Under the pieces are notes generated by a model. That model was not told the DNA's origin. It saw nothing but the letters and a program-made list of their open reading frames with translations, and did no database searches. A stretch of DNA of 64,000 nt, from NCBI GenBank assembly GCA_023375785.1, contig SZWC01001577.1, forward strand, positions 131,639 through 195,638. Direction: 5' to 3'. Below, piece after piece: positions 10,692 to 21,475 of the stretch (position 1 is its first letter; each line of letters begins with the position of its first letter). Position numbers and translations under genes: made by a program. The DNA is from Penium margaritaceum. Its lineage: Eukaryota; Streptophyta; Zygnematophyceae; Desmidiales; Peniaceae.

Positions 10692-11197
10692 AAAAGCTTA
10701 GCCTGAGAAAAGAAAAAGGCAAGAGGTCCAAGGTCAAGACCTGATGGGAGAAATATCCAAAAAGGTCCTTGGTCTTAGGATTGCCTTGTCAGAGTGTACT
10801 GACTAGGATAAAGGTACCTCTCCTTACTTTTTAGGTGAGGTGAGATCCTTGTGTGCTAGCCAAGGACACATGGCGATTCTCCATGGGTTTGTGGGTCATG
10901 TGACCACTAGGAGTGTGCCATGAGAGCATTCTCTAGCTTTCTAGGTCGTGTGTGACTGGTCAGCCTGATTGTTAGGCTGATTTCCTCCCTCGTGTGAGAT
11001 TGTGGACTCTAGTGTATGAGCCTTAGCCTCCATGGCTAAGTGGTGTGGCTTGTGAGAGGGCTGACTTGCCCAAGCTCTAGCTCTATATGTAGTCCATCAT
11101 TTTGAGTAATTCAACAACCATTCTTCAGCACAAGTGATGCCGTTTCAGTCCCACATGCTCGCTGCTCCAAGACTCCCTCTCTCCTCCAGATCCAACA
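10692..11197 (+). repeat. CopA LTR fragment (3' two-thirds)
   Basis: A plus-strand LTR sequence starting at about LTR position 235 (CTTAGCCTGAGAAAAG) and ending correctly with GATCCAACA at 11197. It forms a head-to-head LTR junction with the CopA-3 5' LTR remnant. Confidence 0.85.
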
Positions 11198-11504
11198 AAA
11201 ATACCCAAAAAGGTCCTAGATTATTGGATTGCCTTGTCAGAGTCTACTGACTAGGAAAAAAGACAACTCCTTACTTTTTAGGTGAGGTGAGATCCTTCTG
11301 TGCTACCCATGGACACATGGCCATTCTGCATGGGATTATGGATTAAATGACCACTAGGAGTGTGCCATGAGAGCATTTTCTAGCTTTCTAGGTCAAATGT
11401 GAGTGGTCAGCCCGATTCCTAGGCTGATTTCCTCTCTTGTGTGAGATTATACTCTAGTATGTGAGCTTTAGCCTCCATGGCTAAATAGTGTGGCTTGTGA
11501 GAGG
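11198..11504 (+). repeat. Older CopA LTR fragment
   Basis: A diverged plus-strand piece of LTR, from the region around LTR position 310 (ATACCCAAAAAGG) to the region just before the TATA-like box. It is probably the host LTR into which the element ending at 11197 (right flank AAAAT) and CopA-4 (left flank AGAGG) inserted. Confidence 0.75.
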
Positions 11505-12240
11505 TGTTGGGAAAGGAGCCATCCGGCTTCGTTTCAGGTCCACATGAGCAAGTTCCAAAAAACTATCAAGTACCTACTTCGATTGTCAATCTGACTTCAC
11601 CATTGGAAATGTTAGGTGCCAAATTGTCTATGGTCGAAGTTTCAGGCCATTCTAACAGTCGGATTGAGACATGAATTTTTGAAAATTTTGGGGTCATGGA
11701 CCGCCGGTGTCTGGGTGACTATGGACGATGGCTCCATGATTTAGGCTGAGAAAAGAAAAAAGGACAAGAGGTCGAAGACCAAGACCTAATAAGAGAAATA
11801 TCCAAAAAGATCCTAGATTCTTGGATTGCCTTGTGAGAGTGTCTTGACTAGAACCAAGGTATCTCTCCTTATTCTTTAAAGTGAGGTGAGATCCGTGTGT
11901 GCTAGCCATGAACACATAGCATTTCTTCATGGGATTGTGAGTTATGCGATCACTAGGAGTGTACCATCAGAGCATTCTCTAGCTCTCTAGGTCCTGTGTG
12001 ACTGGTCAGCATGATTGCTAGGCTGATTTCCTCTCTTGTGTGAGATTGTGGACTCTAGTGTGTGAGCCTTAGCCTCAATAGCTAAGTGGTTTGGCTTGTT
12101 AGAGGGCTGACTTGTCCAAGCTTGAGCTGCATATATACTCTTTCATTTTGAGTGATTCAACAACCATTTTTCAGCACAACTGATGCCCTTCCATTCCCAC
12201 AACTTTGCTACTCCAAGGCTCCCTCACTTCCAGTTTTAAA
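11505..12240 (+). repeat. CopA-4 5' LTR
   Basis: About 736 bp, starting TGTTGGGAAAGGAGCC. The inner end is degraded, but the primer-site remnant (TTGATATCACAGA) follows where expected. Confidence 0.8.
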
Positions 12241-12877
12241 AATTTGATATCACAGACAAGCTCTCCTAGTTTCAGCCAGCGTAGGCGGTCACTTTGAGAG
12301 TGACAGGTTAGGGTCAAACCGTGTTCAAATATGAAGATCAACCACAAGATCTTCAAGTTAGCAAGACCAGCGTTCTAATGAGCTCAAGAACGCAACGATC
12401 CAATAGTCGGATTAAGAGTTATGCTCAAAATGCTAGGACTACACTCTTGTCTCTACGTAAGACTGTCACCTTGTAAAGCCCATAAATCTCTTGTTTCTTA
12501 GTCGAATTTAGAAATTCTCACATAAGAATTGTAGTATTTTTCCTACGCTTTTCATAGGTGCAAAAATATTTATATTCCATTTGTACATTTGGGAGAAATG
12601 TTGTTTACGAGGTTTGGTCTAAGCTAGAGTAGGAGTAGTAGGATATCCTGTTTTCAAAAGGACATATCTCTTTAACTCCCATGTTGATGACCCTGTTTCA
12701 TAGGTTAATCTGAAAGGTTTTCAGCTGAATTTTCTAGTGGTGGACTCTGTTTTCCCAATTTCCTAGTCTGCTCGCCTCTACAGTCCTTTTCATATCAGAC
12801 AGTTTTCTGGCTGAAGTAGTTATAGGAGGGGTAGCGCCGCCACTTAAGGATAGCGTTGAGTTTAACCAAAGCTCAAA
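12241..12877 (+). other. CopA-4 leader
   Basis: Diverged version of the CopA leader, about 637 bp, with the primer-site remnant at its start. No other feature seen. Confidence 0.75.
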
Positions 12878-15441
12878 ATGGCAGCAACATGATTGGTCAC
12901 AGCAGCCTTTGAGAGGCTAGAAGGACGCACCAATTTCACATTTATAAAGATACGTACCCGCCTCCTTTTGCAGGAGAGGGGCTTGTGGGAGGTGGTGAGC
13001 AGCGACGAGCGTGCTCCGCCTCCACAGGCAAAAGGCATCAACATAGCGCAGGTACTGGGGGGAAAAACGCCAGAGAAAGTTGTAGCAAATGCAAGTTCAT
13101 CTACAACTACAGTAGTGGCATATGAGGAGTGGAAGAAGAAGAACAAGCAAGACTACAGGCTACTTGTCAACACCATCTCCAACCCACATCTTCAGTACAT
13201 GAGTGATAAGGCTACTGCAAAAGAGGGACGGGACATATTGTACAAGAAGTATAAGAGCAAGGATCATACATTCCTCATGCTTTTAGAGAAGAAGATGATG
13301 GCACTGAAAATGTAGGGTAGTAAAGGGATGGAGGCATACTTGGACAGCTGAAAGCGGTCGGCAATCCTCTGGAAAAGACGCGCTTCATCCTCCTCTTGTT
13401 GAGGGGACTCCGAATGAGCTAGGACACAGTGTAAGAGATGTTGGAGTGCCAGCCGACTCTCGACCTGGACTTCATCTGCACGTACCGAGTGTCGGTGGAA
13501 CTGTGTCGCAATGCAGCAAAGCGCAATGGTGACAGTAGCAGTAAAGCAGCTTTTATGGCCATGGGCTCACGCAAGCAGCAACAGTAGTCTGGTTAGTAGA
13601 GAGGCAAGAAGAGTGGCAAATGCCACTTTTGCCACAAAGAGGAGTACTACTAGAAAGAGTGCTTCAAGCTCAAGAGGGGCCTAAAGGAGCAGCAGTAGCA
13701 ACAGGTAAAGCAGCCATCTCCATAGTAGGAGAAGCCGCAGTGAAAAAAGCATCATCAGTAGGAGCAGCAGCAGAACCAGGCTGGAATATGCAATTTTGGT
13801 AACATGAACGTGGAAGAGGAGGTACACGACTGCCTCTTCATGGTGAAGTCTGATATGTTGTAGGTAGAGAAGGTTGATCTCGCATGGTACAAGGACTCGG
13901 GGTGTACCGAGAGCCTGACGCATCATAAGGAGTGATTTACACAATTGCTCTCCATTCCCTCCCGACCGATTGCTTTAGGTGATGATTGGATGGTGTATGC
14001 TGGGGGGATTGGGATTGTAGAGATGTGAATTGGGATTTGGATTGTGGAGATCCCACGTGGCATTGAAGTGGGAGTGTTCAATGACGTACTGCATGTACCT
14101 GATGCTACATTCAACCTTCTCTCAGTGTCCTCTCTCACCAACACAAGACTGTAAGTCCTCTTTGATGATGACTATGGCTATATCCTCGATAGGGAAACAA
14201 GAGAGGAGCTGGCCAGGTCGGTGAAGGAAGGTGACTTGTATCGCGTGTTGGGGGCAACCAAGAGCCCTTGTGAGCAAAGTCTTATAAAAGTGGTGCAAGC
14301 GACATATGGAAAAATCTGGCATGTGCGCTATGGCCACTTCGGCATGCATACCTTCCAGCAGCTTCAAACAAAGCAGATGGTGCGTGACTTATCCACCATC
14401 TCCAACTTTGAGCATCAGTTGTGCAACGGTTATTTGGAGGGAAAGTAGCATTGCGAGGCGTTCTTTGGAACAGGGGAGTGTGTTTAGCAGGTGCTGGAGC
14501 TAGTCTATACAGACTTGTGTGGCCCGATGCAGAACCAGAGCTTTGGAGGCTCTAGGTAGTTCCTAATATTTATTGATGATTTCAGCCGTTACCCTACTGT
14601 GTACTTCCTTGCTCCCAAGGACCAATGCTTTGACAGATTCAAGGATTTTAAGGCAATGGTGGAGAACCAGACCGGCAAGAAGATCAAGGCACTCTGCAAC
14701 GAAGATGGGGGATTAGACCTGAACAAGGACTCCTAGGACTACCTCGTAGCACCTGGCATCAAGGCGCAACATACTGCACCATACTTGCCGCAGTAGAACG
14801 GTATAGCAAAACGCGCCAACCGCACTATTGATGAGTCGGCGTGCTCCATGCTGCACGCGGCTCGGATGACCAACAACTTCTGGACCGAAGCCACGAGTAC
14901 TACAGTCTACATCAAGAACCGCAGTCTAACCAGGTCCCTAGAGCAGATGAGGCCGTATGAGGCGTGGTTCAACAAGAAGCCGAACGTGTGCCATCTTTGC
15001 GCGTTTGGCAGCTTGGCACACATGTACGTGACAAAGGAGAAACGATAAAAGTGGATCGTATAGAGCGCCCAACTACTGATAATTGGCTATGATACGGCAA
15101 GTAAAGCCCTTCGCCTCTATGAGAGGGATATATGCCACATCATCATCTCCAGGGATGTCATTTTCAAGGTAAGCAATGTCAGTGGCACCAACATCATCTG
15201 TAAAGAGGCAGCAAAACCAGTAGTTGACAAAGCAGTGGGAGCAGACACTCTCATTCCCCGTCTCTCCTGACCCTTACTCTACTATGACAATGGGAGAACC
15301 ACTCTACTCTCCCATGTCTAATGGAGAAAGTACAGCAGCCTCATCAACAAAAGCAAAGGAAAAAGATGCACCACTAGTAGCAGTAGTTGTGGCAGCATTA
15401 CCGCACCAACCCCCTATCACGCTCCAGTACCAGGTCGCAGG
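12878..15441 (+). pseudogene. CopA-4 gag, protease and integrase regions (fossil)
   Basis: Recognisable pieces include the gag opening with TFIKIRTRLLLQERGLWEVV, a zinc-knuckle area, the protease stretch, LSVSSLTNT, the integrase zinc-binding area (MVRDLSTISNFEHQL) and the integrase core (TIDESACSMLHAARM-like region near 14820-14880). Base changes are dense throughout. The region ends where an LTR has inserted at 15442. Confidence 0.8.
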
Positions 15442-16138
15442 TGTAAGAACTGGAGGACAGAGGGAGCCTTGGAATAGCGAGCATGTTGGACTGAAAGGGC
15501 ATCAACTGTGCTGAGTAATGGATGTTAAAACGCTCAAAATGATGGAGTACATATACACCTAGAGCTTGGACAAGTCAGCTCTCTCACAGGCCACGCCACT
15601 TAGCCATGGAGACTAAGGCTCACACAAGAGTGGAAATCAGTCTAACAATCAGGCTGACCACTCAAACATGACCTAGAGAGCTAGAAAATACTCTCATGGT
15701 ACACTCGTAATGGTCACATAATCCAGAATCCCATGGAGAATCGCCATGTGTCCATGGCTGGCGCACAAGGATCTCACCTCATCTAAAACTTAAGGAGAGA
15801 TACTTTTATCATAGTCAGTATACTTTGACGAGGCAATCCTAAGACAAAGACGTTTTTGGATATTTCTGCCATCAGGACTTGACCTTGGACCTCTTGCCTT
15901 TGCCTTAAGACATGGAGCCATCGTCCATGGTCACCCAGGCACCGGTTGTCGGTTATCCCAGAAATTTTAAAAATTCATCTCTCAGTCCGATCATTAGATT
16001 GGTCTCAAACTTGGACCGTATAAATTTTTCCACCTGATGGTGAAGTCGGATTGACGATCAAAGCAGGCATTTGATGGTAGTTCCTTGGAACTTACTCATG
16101 TAGACCTCAAACTGAGAGGGATGGCTCCTTTCCCAATA
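15442..16138 (-). mobile_element. Lone CopA LTR inserted in CopA-4
   Basis: A reverse-oriented, diverged LTR of about 697 bp lies in the linker between integrase and RT. CopA-4 sequence stops at 15441 and resumes at 16139. Flanking 5-bp repeats GCAGG (15437-15441) and ACAGG (16139-16143) differ at one base and fit a target-site duplication, because undisturbed copies read GCAGG once here. This is the typical footprint of LTR-LTR recombination after an insertion. Confidence 0.82.
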
Positions 16139-17856
16139 ACAGGTACCCTCTGAAGATGTTGTACAAGCCTTCTGAGTGCGGGTATTTTTTTATGCTGTAA
16201 GAACCAGAACAGATGACCGTCGCAGTTGTAGTAGATGGTGATGAATCGACGTCGTACAAGGAGGCCATGGCTGTACCAGATGCAGCAGATTGGGTGCAAG
16301 CTATGCAGTAAGAGATACAGTCACAACTCAACAATGGTACGTGGGAGCTGACTAAGCATCCACCTGTACGCAAGGTAATCAAGTGCAAGTGGATGTTCAA
16401 GAAGAAGACGAGCACAAGGTCCTATTATACCTGTTCCAAAGTTTGTCTCTGTATGTACACTCCTCTGTTATGCAGTAGCTCAGGAGTTTGAGATCCACCA
16501 CATGGATGTCAAGATGGCGTTCTAGAACGGTGACTTGGAGGAGGAGATCTACATGGAGCAACCAGAGGGATTCGTCATGGATGGCGAGGATCACCTCGTT
16601 AACAAGCTGCTGAAGTCGCTGTACAGCCTCAAGCAAGCGTCGCTTGCCTGGAACCAGAAATTAGAAATAGCGTAGATCGCTGGCAGCATGGACATGAGAT
16701 CCTCGTGATCATTGGCTATGTGGATGACATCTTCCTCCTTTCCAACACCAAGTCTGCACTACAGGAGTTCAAGGAGGCCATACAAGAGCGCTTCAAGATG
16801 TTTGATCTCGAGGAGGCATCATACTTCCTCGCCATCTAGATCACTCTCTCTCGCTGCAGCAGAGCTGCTAAATCAAGGATGTTTTACAGCGGTGTGGTTT
16901 GGCAGAGGCAAAACCCATTAGTACGCGGGCTGAGACGCGGTAGTACCTCGTGAGCTTCAGTGAAGAAGTAGATGTAGCTGAGTGGCAGAAGTACCAAAAC
17001 ATCGTCCGGAGTCTCATGTACCTTATGGTGGTAACTCGGACGCATCTCCCACAGGTTGTGGGCGCTCTGAGCCAGCACATGGCTAATCGCGTAACTGAGC
17101 AACGGAAGGCAGTGAAGCAGATGTTCTGCTACCTTCCATAAACCATCGACATCGGGATCACCTACAATGACAACGATAACGACATCATCACCTACACAGA
17201 CGCAGATTAGGCTTCATGATGATAGCTCATCGGAATCTCTTGCAATTGTGATGTTAACTTGTTCTGGTTTCTGCAGCAGAAATGGTCGCACTCACCAGGC
17301 TTGTGGAACACCCTAAGAGGGAATCCGCGACCTGGTACTAGAGTGTTAGTGGGCCGTTGGCGCGGTGTTACTGGTACAACTGCTGCACCTAGCGGTGTTG
17401 TATCTCCCTTCTCTGCTTCTACCAATGAGACTGCAATATCTGCTACATCTAACATGGGAAAGTAGGATGATTCTCCCACTGTCATTCTCTCGTGGCCACC
17501 TCGAGCACAGAAGTTGAGTACGTCTCTCTCAGCTTTGGAGCCAAGGAAGCAGTTTAGCTCTAGCGTCTCATGGCAGAGATGAGTGGGAGTAGCTGTTCAA
17601 GTTCCTGTGCGCGTCGCCAACCAGAGCGGAATCCCACTCGCCAAGAATCCTGAGCACCATGCACGCACCAAGCACATTGACATCGCATATCACTTCATCA
17701 GGCACATGGTGCAGGAGGGTGCTATCAAGCTGGAGTTTACTCCAACCAGCAGGCAGGTCGCTGATTTTTTCACCAAGCCAGTGACCCGTGAGAAGCAGCA
17801 GTTCTGCATGAAGGCATGTGGACTCAGCTTATTCTCACTACGGCAAAGTGGGTGAT
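16139..17856 (+). pseudogene. CopA-4 RT and RNase H region (fossil)
   Basis: RT motifs are visible in pieces (a WMFKKK-like start, EEIYMEQPEGFVMD, a VDD-containing catalytic area near 16720). The RNase H end at about 17490-17850 is distinctly better preserved (KNPEHHARTKHIDIAYHF, EGAIKLEFTPTSRQ) than the gag and integrase parts of the same element. An inverted CopA piece (17223-17485) lies inside RNase H. Confidence 0.78.
17223..17485 (-). pseudogene. Inverted CopA linker piece inside CopA-4 RNase H
   Basis: About 260 bp match, on the minus strand, the CopA integrase-to-RT linker (TVGESSYFPM and PAPGR/FPLRV-like segments). It is flanked on both sides by plus-strand RNase H. No LTR or obvious terminal duplication was seen, so this is a rearranged filler rather than an ordinary insertion. 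Confidence 0.75.
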
Positions 17857-17870
17857 TATTGGGAAAGGAG
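17857..17870 (+). repeat. CopA-4 3' LTR, first 14 bp
   Basis: TATTGGGAAAGGAG follows the purine tract (about 17843-17856). The remainder of the LTR resumes at 23829 with AGGAGCC. AGGAG is present on both sides of the inserted CopA-5. Confidence 0.8.
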
Positions 17871-18226
17871 TATTGGGAAGGGAGCCGTCCGGCTCTGTTC
17901 CAGGTCCACGGGAGCAAGTTCAAGGAATCTTCCAGATGCCTGCTCCGATTGTCGATCCGTCTTCACCATTGGAAAGATCAGGTGGCAAATTATCTACGGT
18001 CCAAGTTTCAGGCCGATCCAACGGTCGGATGGGGAGATATAAATTTTCAAAGTTTCAGGGGTCATGGACCGCCGATGTCTGGGTGGCCATGGGCGATGGC
18101 TCCATGCCTTAGCCTGAGAAAAGAAAAAGGCAAGAGGTCCAGGGTCAAGACCTGATGAGAGAAATTTCCAAAAAGGTCCTTGGTCTTAGGATTGTCTTGT
18201 CAGAGTGTGCTGACTAGGATAAAGGT

Positions 18227-18252
18227 ACCTCACCTTACTTTTTAGGTGAGGT
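18227..18252. promoter_or_regulatory. Hairpin-forming inverted repeat in CopA LTR
   Basis: ACCTCACCT and AGGTGAGGT form a perfect 9-bp stem around the loop TACTTTTT. The structure recurs in every CopA LTR; other copies have a variant with one stem mismatch (ACCTCTCCT). Function unknown. Confidence 0.7.
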
Positions 18253-18494
18253 GAGATCCTTGTGTGCTAGCCATGGACACATGGCGATTCTCCATGAGTT
18301 TGTGGGTGATGTGACCACTAGGAGTGTGTCATGAGAGCATTCTCTAGCTCTCTAGGTCGTGTGTGACTGGTCAGCCTGATTGTTGGGCTGATTTCCTCCC
18401 TTGTGTGAGATTGTGGACTCTAGTGTGTGAGCCTTAGCCTCCATGGCTAAGTGGTGTGGCTTGTGAGAGGGCTGACTTGCCCAAGCTCTAGCTC

Positions 18495-18502
18495 TATATG
18501 TA
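18495..18502 (+). promoter_or_regulatory. TATA-like box of CopA-5 5' LTR
   Basis: TATATGTA lies about 110 bp before the LTR's inner end and is conserved across copies. Its place near the end of a long U3 fits a Pol II promoter that leaves a short R-U5. Inference from position and motif only. Confidence 0.5.
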
Positions 18503-18544
18503 CTCCATCATTTTGAGTGATTCAACAACCATTCTTCAGCACAA

Positions 18545-18632
18545 NNNNNNNNNNNNNNNNNNNNNNNNNNNNNNNNNNNNNNNNNNNNNNNNNNNNNNNN
18601 NNNNNNNNNNNNNNNNNNNNNNNNNNNNNNNN
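18545..18632. other. Assembly gap, 88 N
   Basis: The gap separates the CopA-5 5' LTR from its leader. Other copies have roughly 530 bp between these flanks (LTR end, primer site, leader start). The 88-N length is therefore either nominal or marks a real shortening. Confidence 0.85.
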
Positions 18633-18839
18633 AAATCCCCTGTTGATGACCCTGTTTTATGGGTCGATCTGAAAGGTTTTGAGCTGAATTTTCTAGTGGT
18701 GTGCTCAGTTTTTCCAAATTCCCAGTCTGCTGGCATCTTTAGTCTATTTTCTATCAGACAGATTTCTGGCAGAAGCAGCAGCAGAAGCAGGGTTAGCGCC
18801 GCCACCCAAGGGCAGCGTTGAGCATCACCAAAGCTCAAA
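18633..18839 (+). other. CopA-5 leader, last part
   Basis: Matches the final 200 bp of the CopA leader, ending GCTCAAAATGG at the gag start. Nothing else seen. Confidence 0.8.
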
Positions 18840-19781
18840 ATGGCAGCAGCAGGCGTGGTAACAGCAGCCCAGCCCTTGGAGAGGCTGGAAGGACGCGCCA
18901 ACTTCACGTTTTGGAAGATCCGTACCCGCCTCCTTATGAGAGAGAGGGGCTTGTGGGAGGTGGTGAGCGGCGACGAGCGCGCTCCACCTCCACAGGCAAA
19001 ATGCATCACTGCAGCTCAGGTGGTGGCGGAGAAGACGCCACAGAAAGGTGCAGCAGATGCAAGTTCATCTACAACTGCAGCAACGGCGTATGAGGAGTGG
19101 AAGGACAGGCAGGCCTACAGGTTGCTTGTCAACACCATCTCCAACCCGCATCTTCAGTACGTGAGTGACAAGGCTACTGCAAAGGAGGGGTGGGACACGT
19201 TGTGCAAGAAGTATGAGAGCAAGGATCCTGCATTCCTCATGCTTTTGGAGGAAAAGATGATGGCGCTGAAAATGCAGGGTGGTGAAGGGATGGAGGCGTA
19301 CCTGGACAGGGCAAAGGAGCTGGCGAAGCAGCTGAGAGCGGCCAGCAACCCTGTGGAAGAGACGCGCTTCATCCTCCTCTTGCTGAGGGGACTCCCAACC
19401 AGCTACGACACGGTGCGAGAGACGCTGGAGTGCCAGCAAACTATCGACCTCGACTTCATCTGCACACACCTGGTGCAGGTGGAACTACGTCGCAATGCCG
19501 CGAAACGCAATGGCGGCAATAGCAGCAGTGAAGCAGCTTTCATGGCGATGGGCTCACACAACCAGAAGCAGCAGCAGTCCGGGCAGCAGAGAGGCAAGAA
19601 GAAGGGCAAGTGCCATTATTGCTAGAAAGAGGGGCATTACAAGAAAGAGTGCTTCAAGTTCAAGAGGGACCAGAAGGAGCAGCAGCAGCAACAGCAAAAG
19701 CAGCAATCTCCACAGCAACAGCAGTAGCAGTCACAGCAACGTCAGCAGCACCAGCAGCAGCAGCAGCAGAACCAGACCGGC
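18840..19781 (+). pseudogene. CopA-5 gag region (fossil)
   Basis: Starts MAAAGVVTAAQPLERLEGR and keeps the whole CopA gag pattern through RGLPTSYDTVRETLECQ, then the zinc knuckle (about 19610-19651, CHYC...GHYKKEC) and a CAG/CAA glutamine-rich spacer (about 19675-19775). It forms the particle shell and binds RNA in this family. Confidence 0.88.
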
Positions 19782-20298
19782 GTGCGCCATTTTGGCAACA
19801 TGAACGTGGCCAAGGAGGTGCGCCAATGCCTCTTCATGGCGAAGTCTGACATGTCGCAGGAGGAGAAGGCGGATCTGGCGTGGTACAAAGACTCTGGGTG
19901 TACCAAGAGTCTGCCGCACAACAGTGAGTGGTTTACGCAGTTGCTGTCCATCCCTCCCCGTCCTATCGCTTTGGGTGATGATCGGGTGGTGCATGCTGAA
20001 GGGATTGGGATTGTGGAGATGTGGTTGGAGACCCCGCGTGGTATTGAAGTGGGAGTGTTCCATGGCGTGCTGTACGTACCTAATACTGCATTCAACCTCC
20101 TCTCAGTCTCCTCTCTTACAAACACAGGACTGCGCGTCGTCTTCGATGATGACTATGGCTACATCCTCAACAAGGATACAGGAGAGGAGTTGGCCAGGTC
20201 GGTGAGGGAGGGCGACATGTACCGCCTGTTGGGGGCGACCAAGATCCTGCGTGAACAGAGTCTTGCAGCAGTGGTGCAGGCGACAGATGGTGAGATCT
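19782..20298 (+). pseudogene. CopA-5 protease region (fossil)
   Basis: Contains the catalytic area WYKDSGCTKSL (about 19881-19913), followed by SIPPRPIALGDDRVVHAEG, GIEVGVFHGVLYVPN and FNLLSVSSLTNTGLRVVF, as expected for a copia aspartic protease. Confidence 0.88.
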
Positions 20299-21475
20299 GG
20301 CATGCGTGCTACGGCCACATCGGCATCGTGCCTTGCACCAGCTTTAAGCAAAGCAGATGGTGCGTGACCTGCCTACCATCTCTAACTTTGAACAGCAGTT
20401 GTGCATCGGCTGTTTGGAGGGGAAGCAGCACCGGGAGGCGTTCTCTGGAGCAGGGGAGCGTGCGAAGGAGGTGTTGGAGCTGGTCCACACGGACCTGTGT
20501 GCACCGATGCAGACCCAGAGCTTTGGAGGCTCTAGGTATTTCCTGACCTTCATTGATGATTTCAGCCGTTACACTGCTGTGTACTTCATTCCTTCCAAGG
20601 ACCAGTGCTTTGACAGGTTGAAGGAGTTCAAGGCCATGGTGGAGAACCAGACTGGCAAGAAGATCAAGGCGCTGTGCAGACAATCGCCGTGGAGAGTACC
20701 TGAGCAAGGAGTTCCAGGACTACCTCGCAGCAGCTGGCATCAAGGCGCAGCGTACCGCGCCATACTCGCCGCAGCAGAACGGTGTAGCAGAACGCGCCAA
20801 CCGTACCATTGTGGAGTCGGCGCGCTCCATGCTGCACGCGGCTCGGCTGACGTACGACTTCTGGGCTGAAGCAGTGAGCACTGCGGTCTATATCAAGAAC
20901 CGTAGTCCAACTAAGGCGCTGGAGCGGATGACGCCGTACGAGGCGTGGTTCGGCAAGAAACCGAGCGTGGGTCATCTCCGAGTATTTGGAAGCCCGGCGC
21001 ACATGCACGTGCCCAAGGAAAGCGGCAGAAATGGGACGCAAAGAGTACGTAGATGCTGATGATTGGCTACGACGTGGCAAGCAAGGCCTATCGCCTCTAT
21101 GAGAGGGATACAGGCCACGTCATCATCTCCAGGGATGTCTTCTTCAACGAGAGCAATGTCATTCACACCAACATTGTCTGTGAAGAGGCAGTAGAACCAG
21201 CAGCTGACGAGACAGTGGGAGCAGAAATCCATCCTGGCCCACTCTCTCCCGATCCTTCCTCTACTGTGACAGTGGGAGAATCACTCTACTCTCCCATGTT
21301 TGATGCAGCATATACAGCAGCCTCACCGGCAGAAGCAGAGGAGGAAGATGTAGCACCACCAGTAGCAGCAGTTGTGCCAGCAGCATCGCGCCAGCCGCCC
21401 GCTAACGCTCCAGCACCCGGTCGCAGGTACTCTCTTAGGGTGCGTTACAAGCCTGGTGAGCGCGGCCATTTTTGA
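20299..21475 (+). pseudogene. CopA-5 integrase region and linker (fossil)
   Basis: Shows the zinc-binding segment ending CIGCLEGKQHREAF, the core DLC-PMQTQSFGGSRYFLTF with FIDDFSRYTAVYF, the typical PQQNGVAERANRTI area (about 20763-20810), SPTKALERMTPYEAWF, and the acidic and proline-rich linker before RT. Confidence 0.87.

Larger units (their letters stand above)
11505..17870 (+). mobile_element. CopA-4: old, heavily decayed Ty1/copia element (main body; 3' LTR continues at 23829-24468)
   Basis: Plus-strand order: diverged 5' LTR 11505-12240, decayed primer site about 12243-12255, leader, gag from 12878, zinc knuckle near 13617-13660, protease to about 14330, integrase to about 15060, linker, RT from about 16160, RNase H to about 17840, purine tract, and the first 14 bp of the 3' LTR (17857-17870). 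The LTR then resumes at 23829 after the CopA-5 insertion. A lone LTR (15442-16138) and an inverted CopA piece (17223-17485) lie within. It is very broken, with well over twenty breaks. The two LTRs differ strongly (roughly a fifth of positions by eye), making it among the oldest layers here. Confidence 0.85.
17871..18544 (+). repeat. CopA-5 5' LTR (inner end in gap)
   Basis: Runs from TATTGGGAAGGGAGCC up to the gap, with about 64 bp of the LTR's inner end expected beyond. It shares the variants CATGAGTTTGTGG and CTGATGAGAG with the 3' LTR at 23091, which supports pairing them. Confidence 0.85.
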
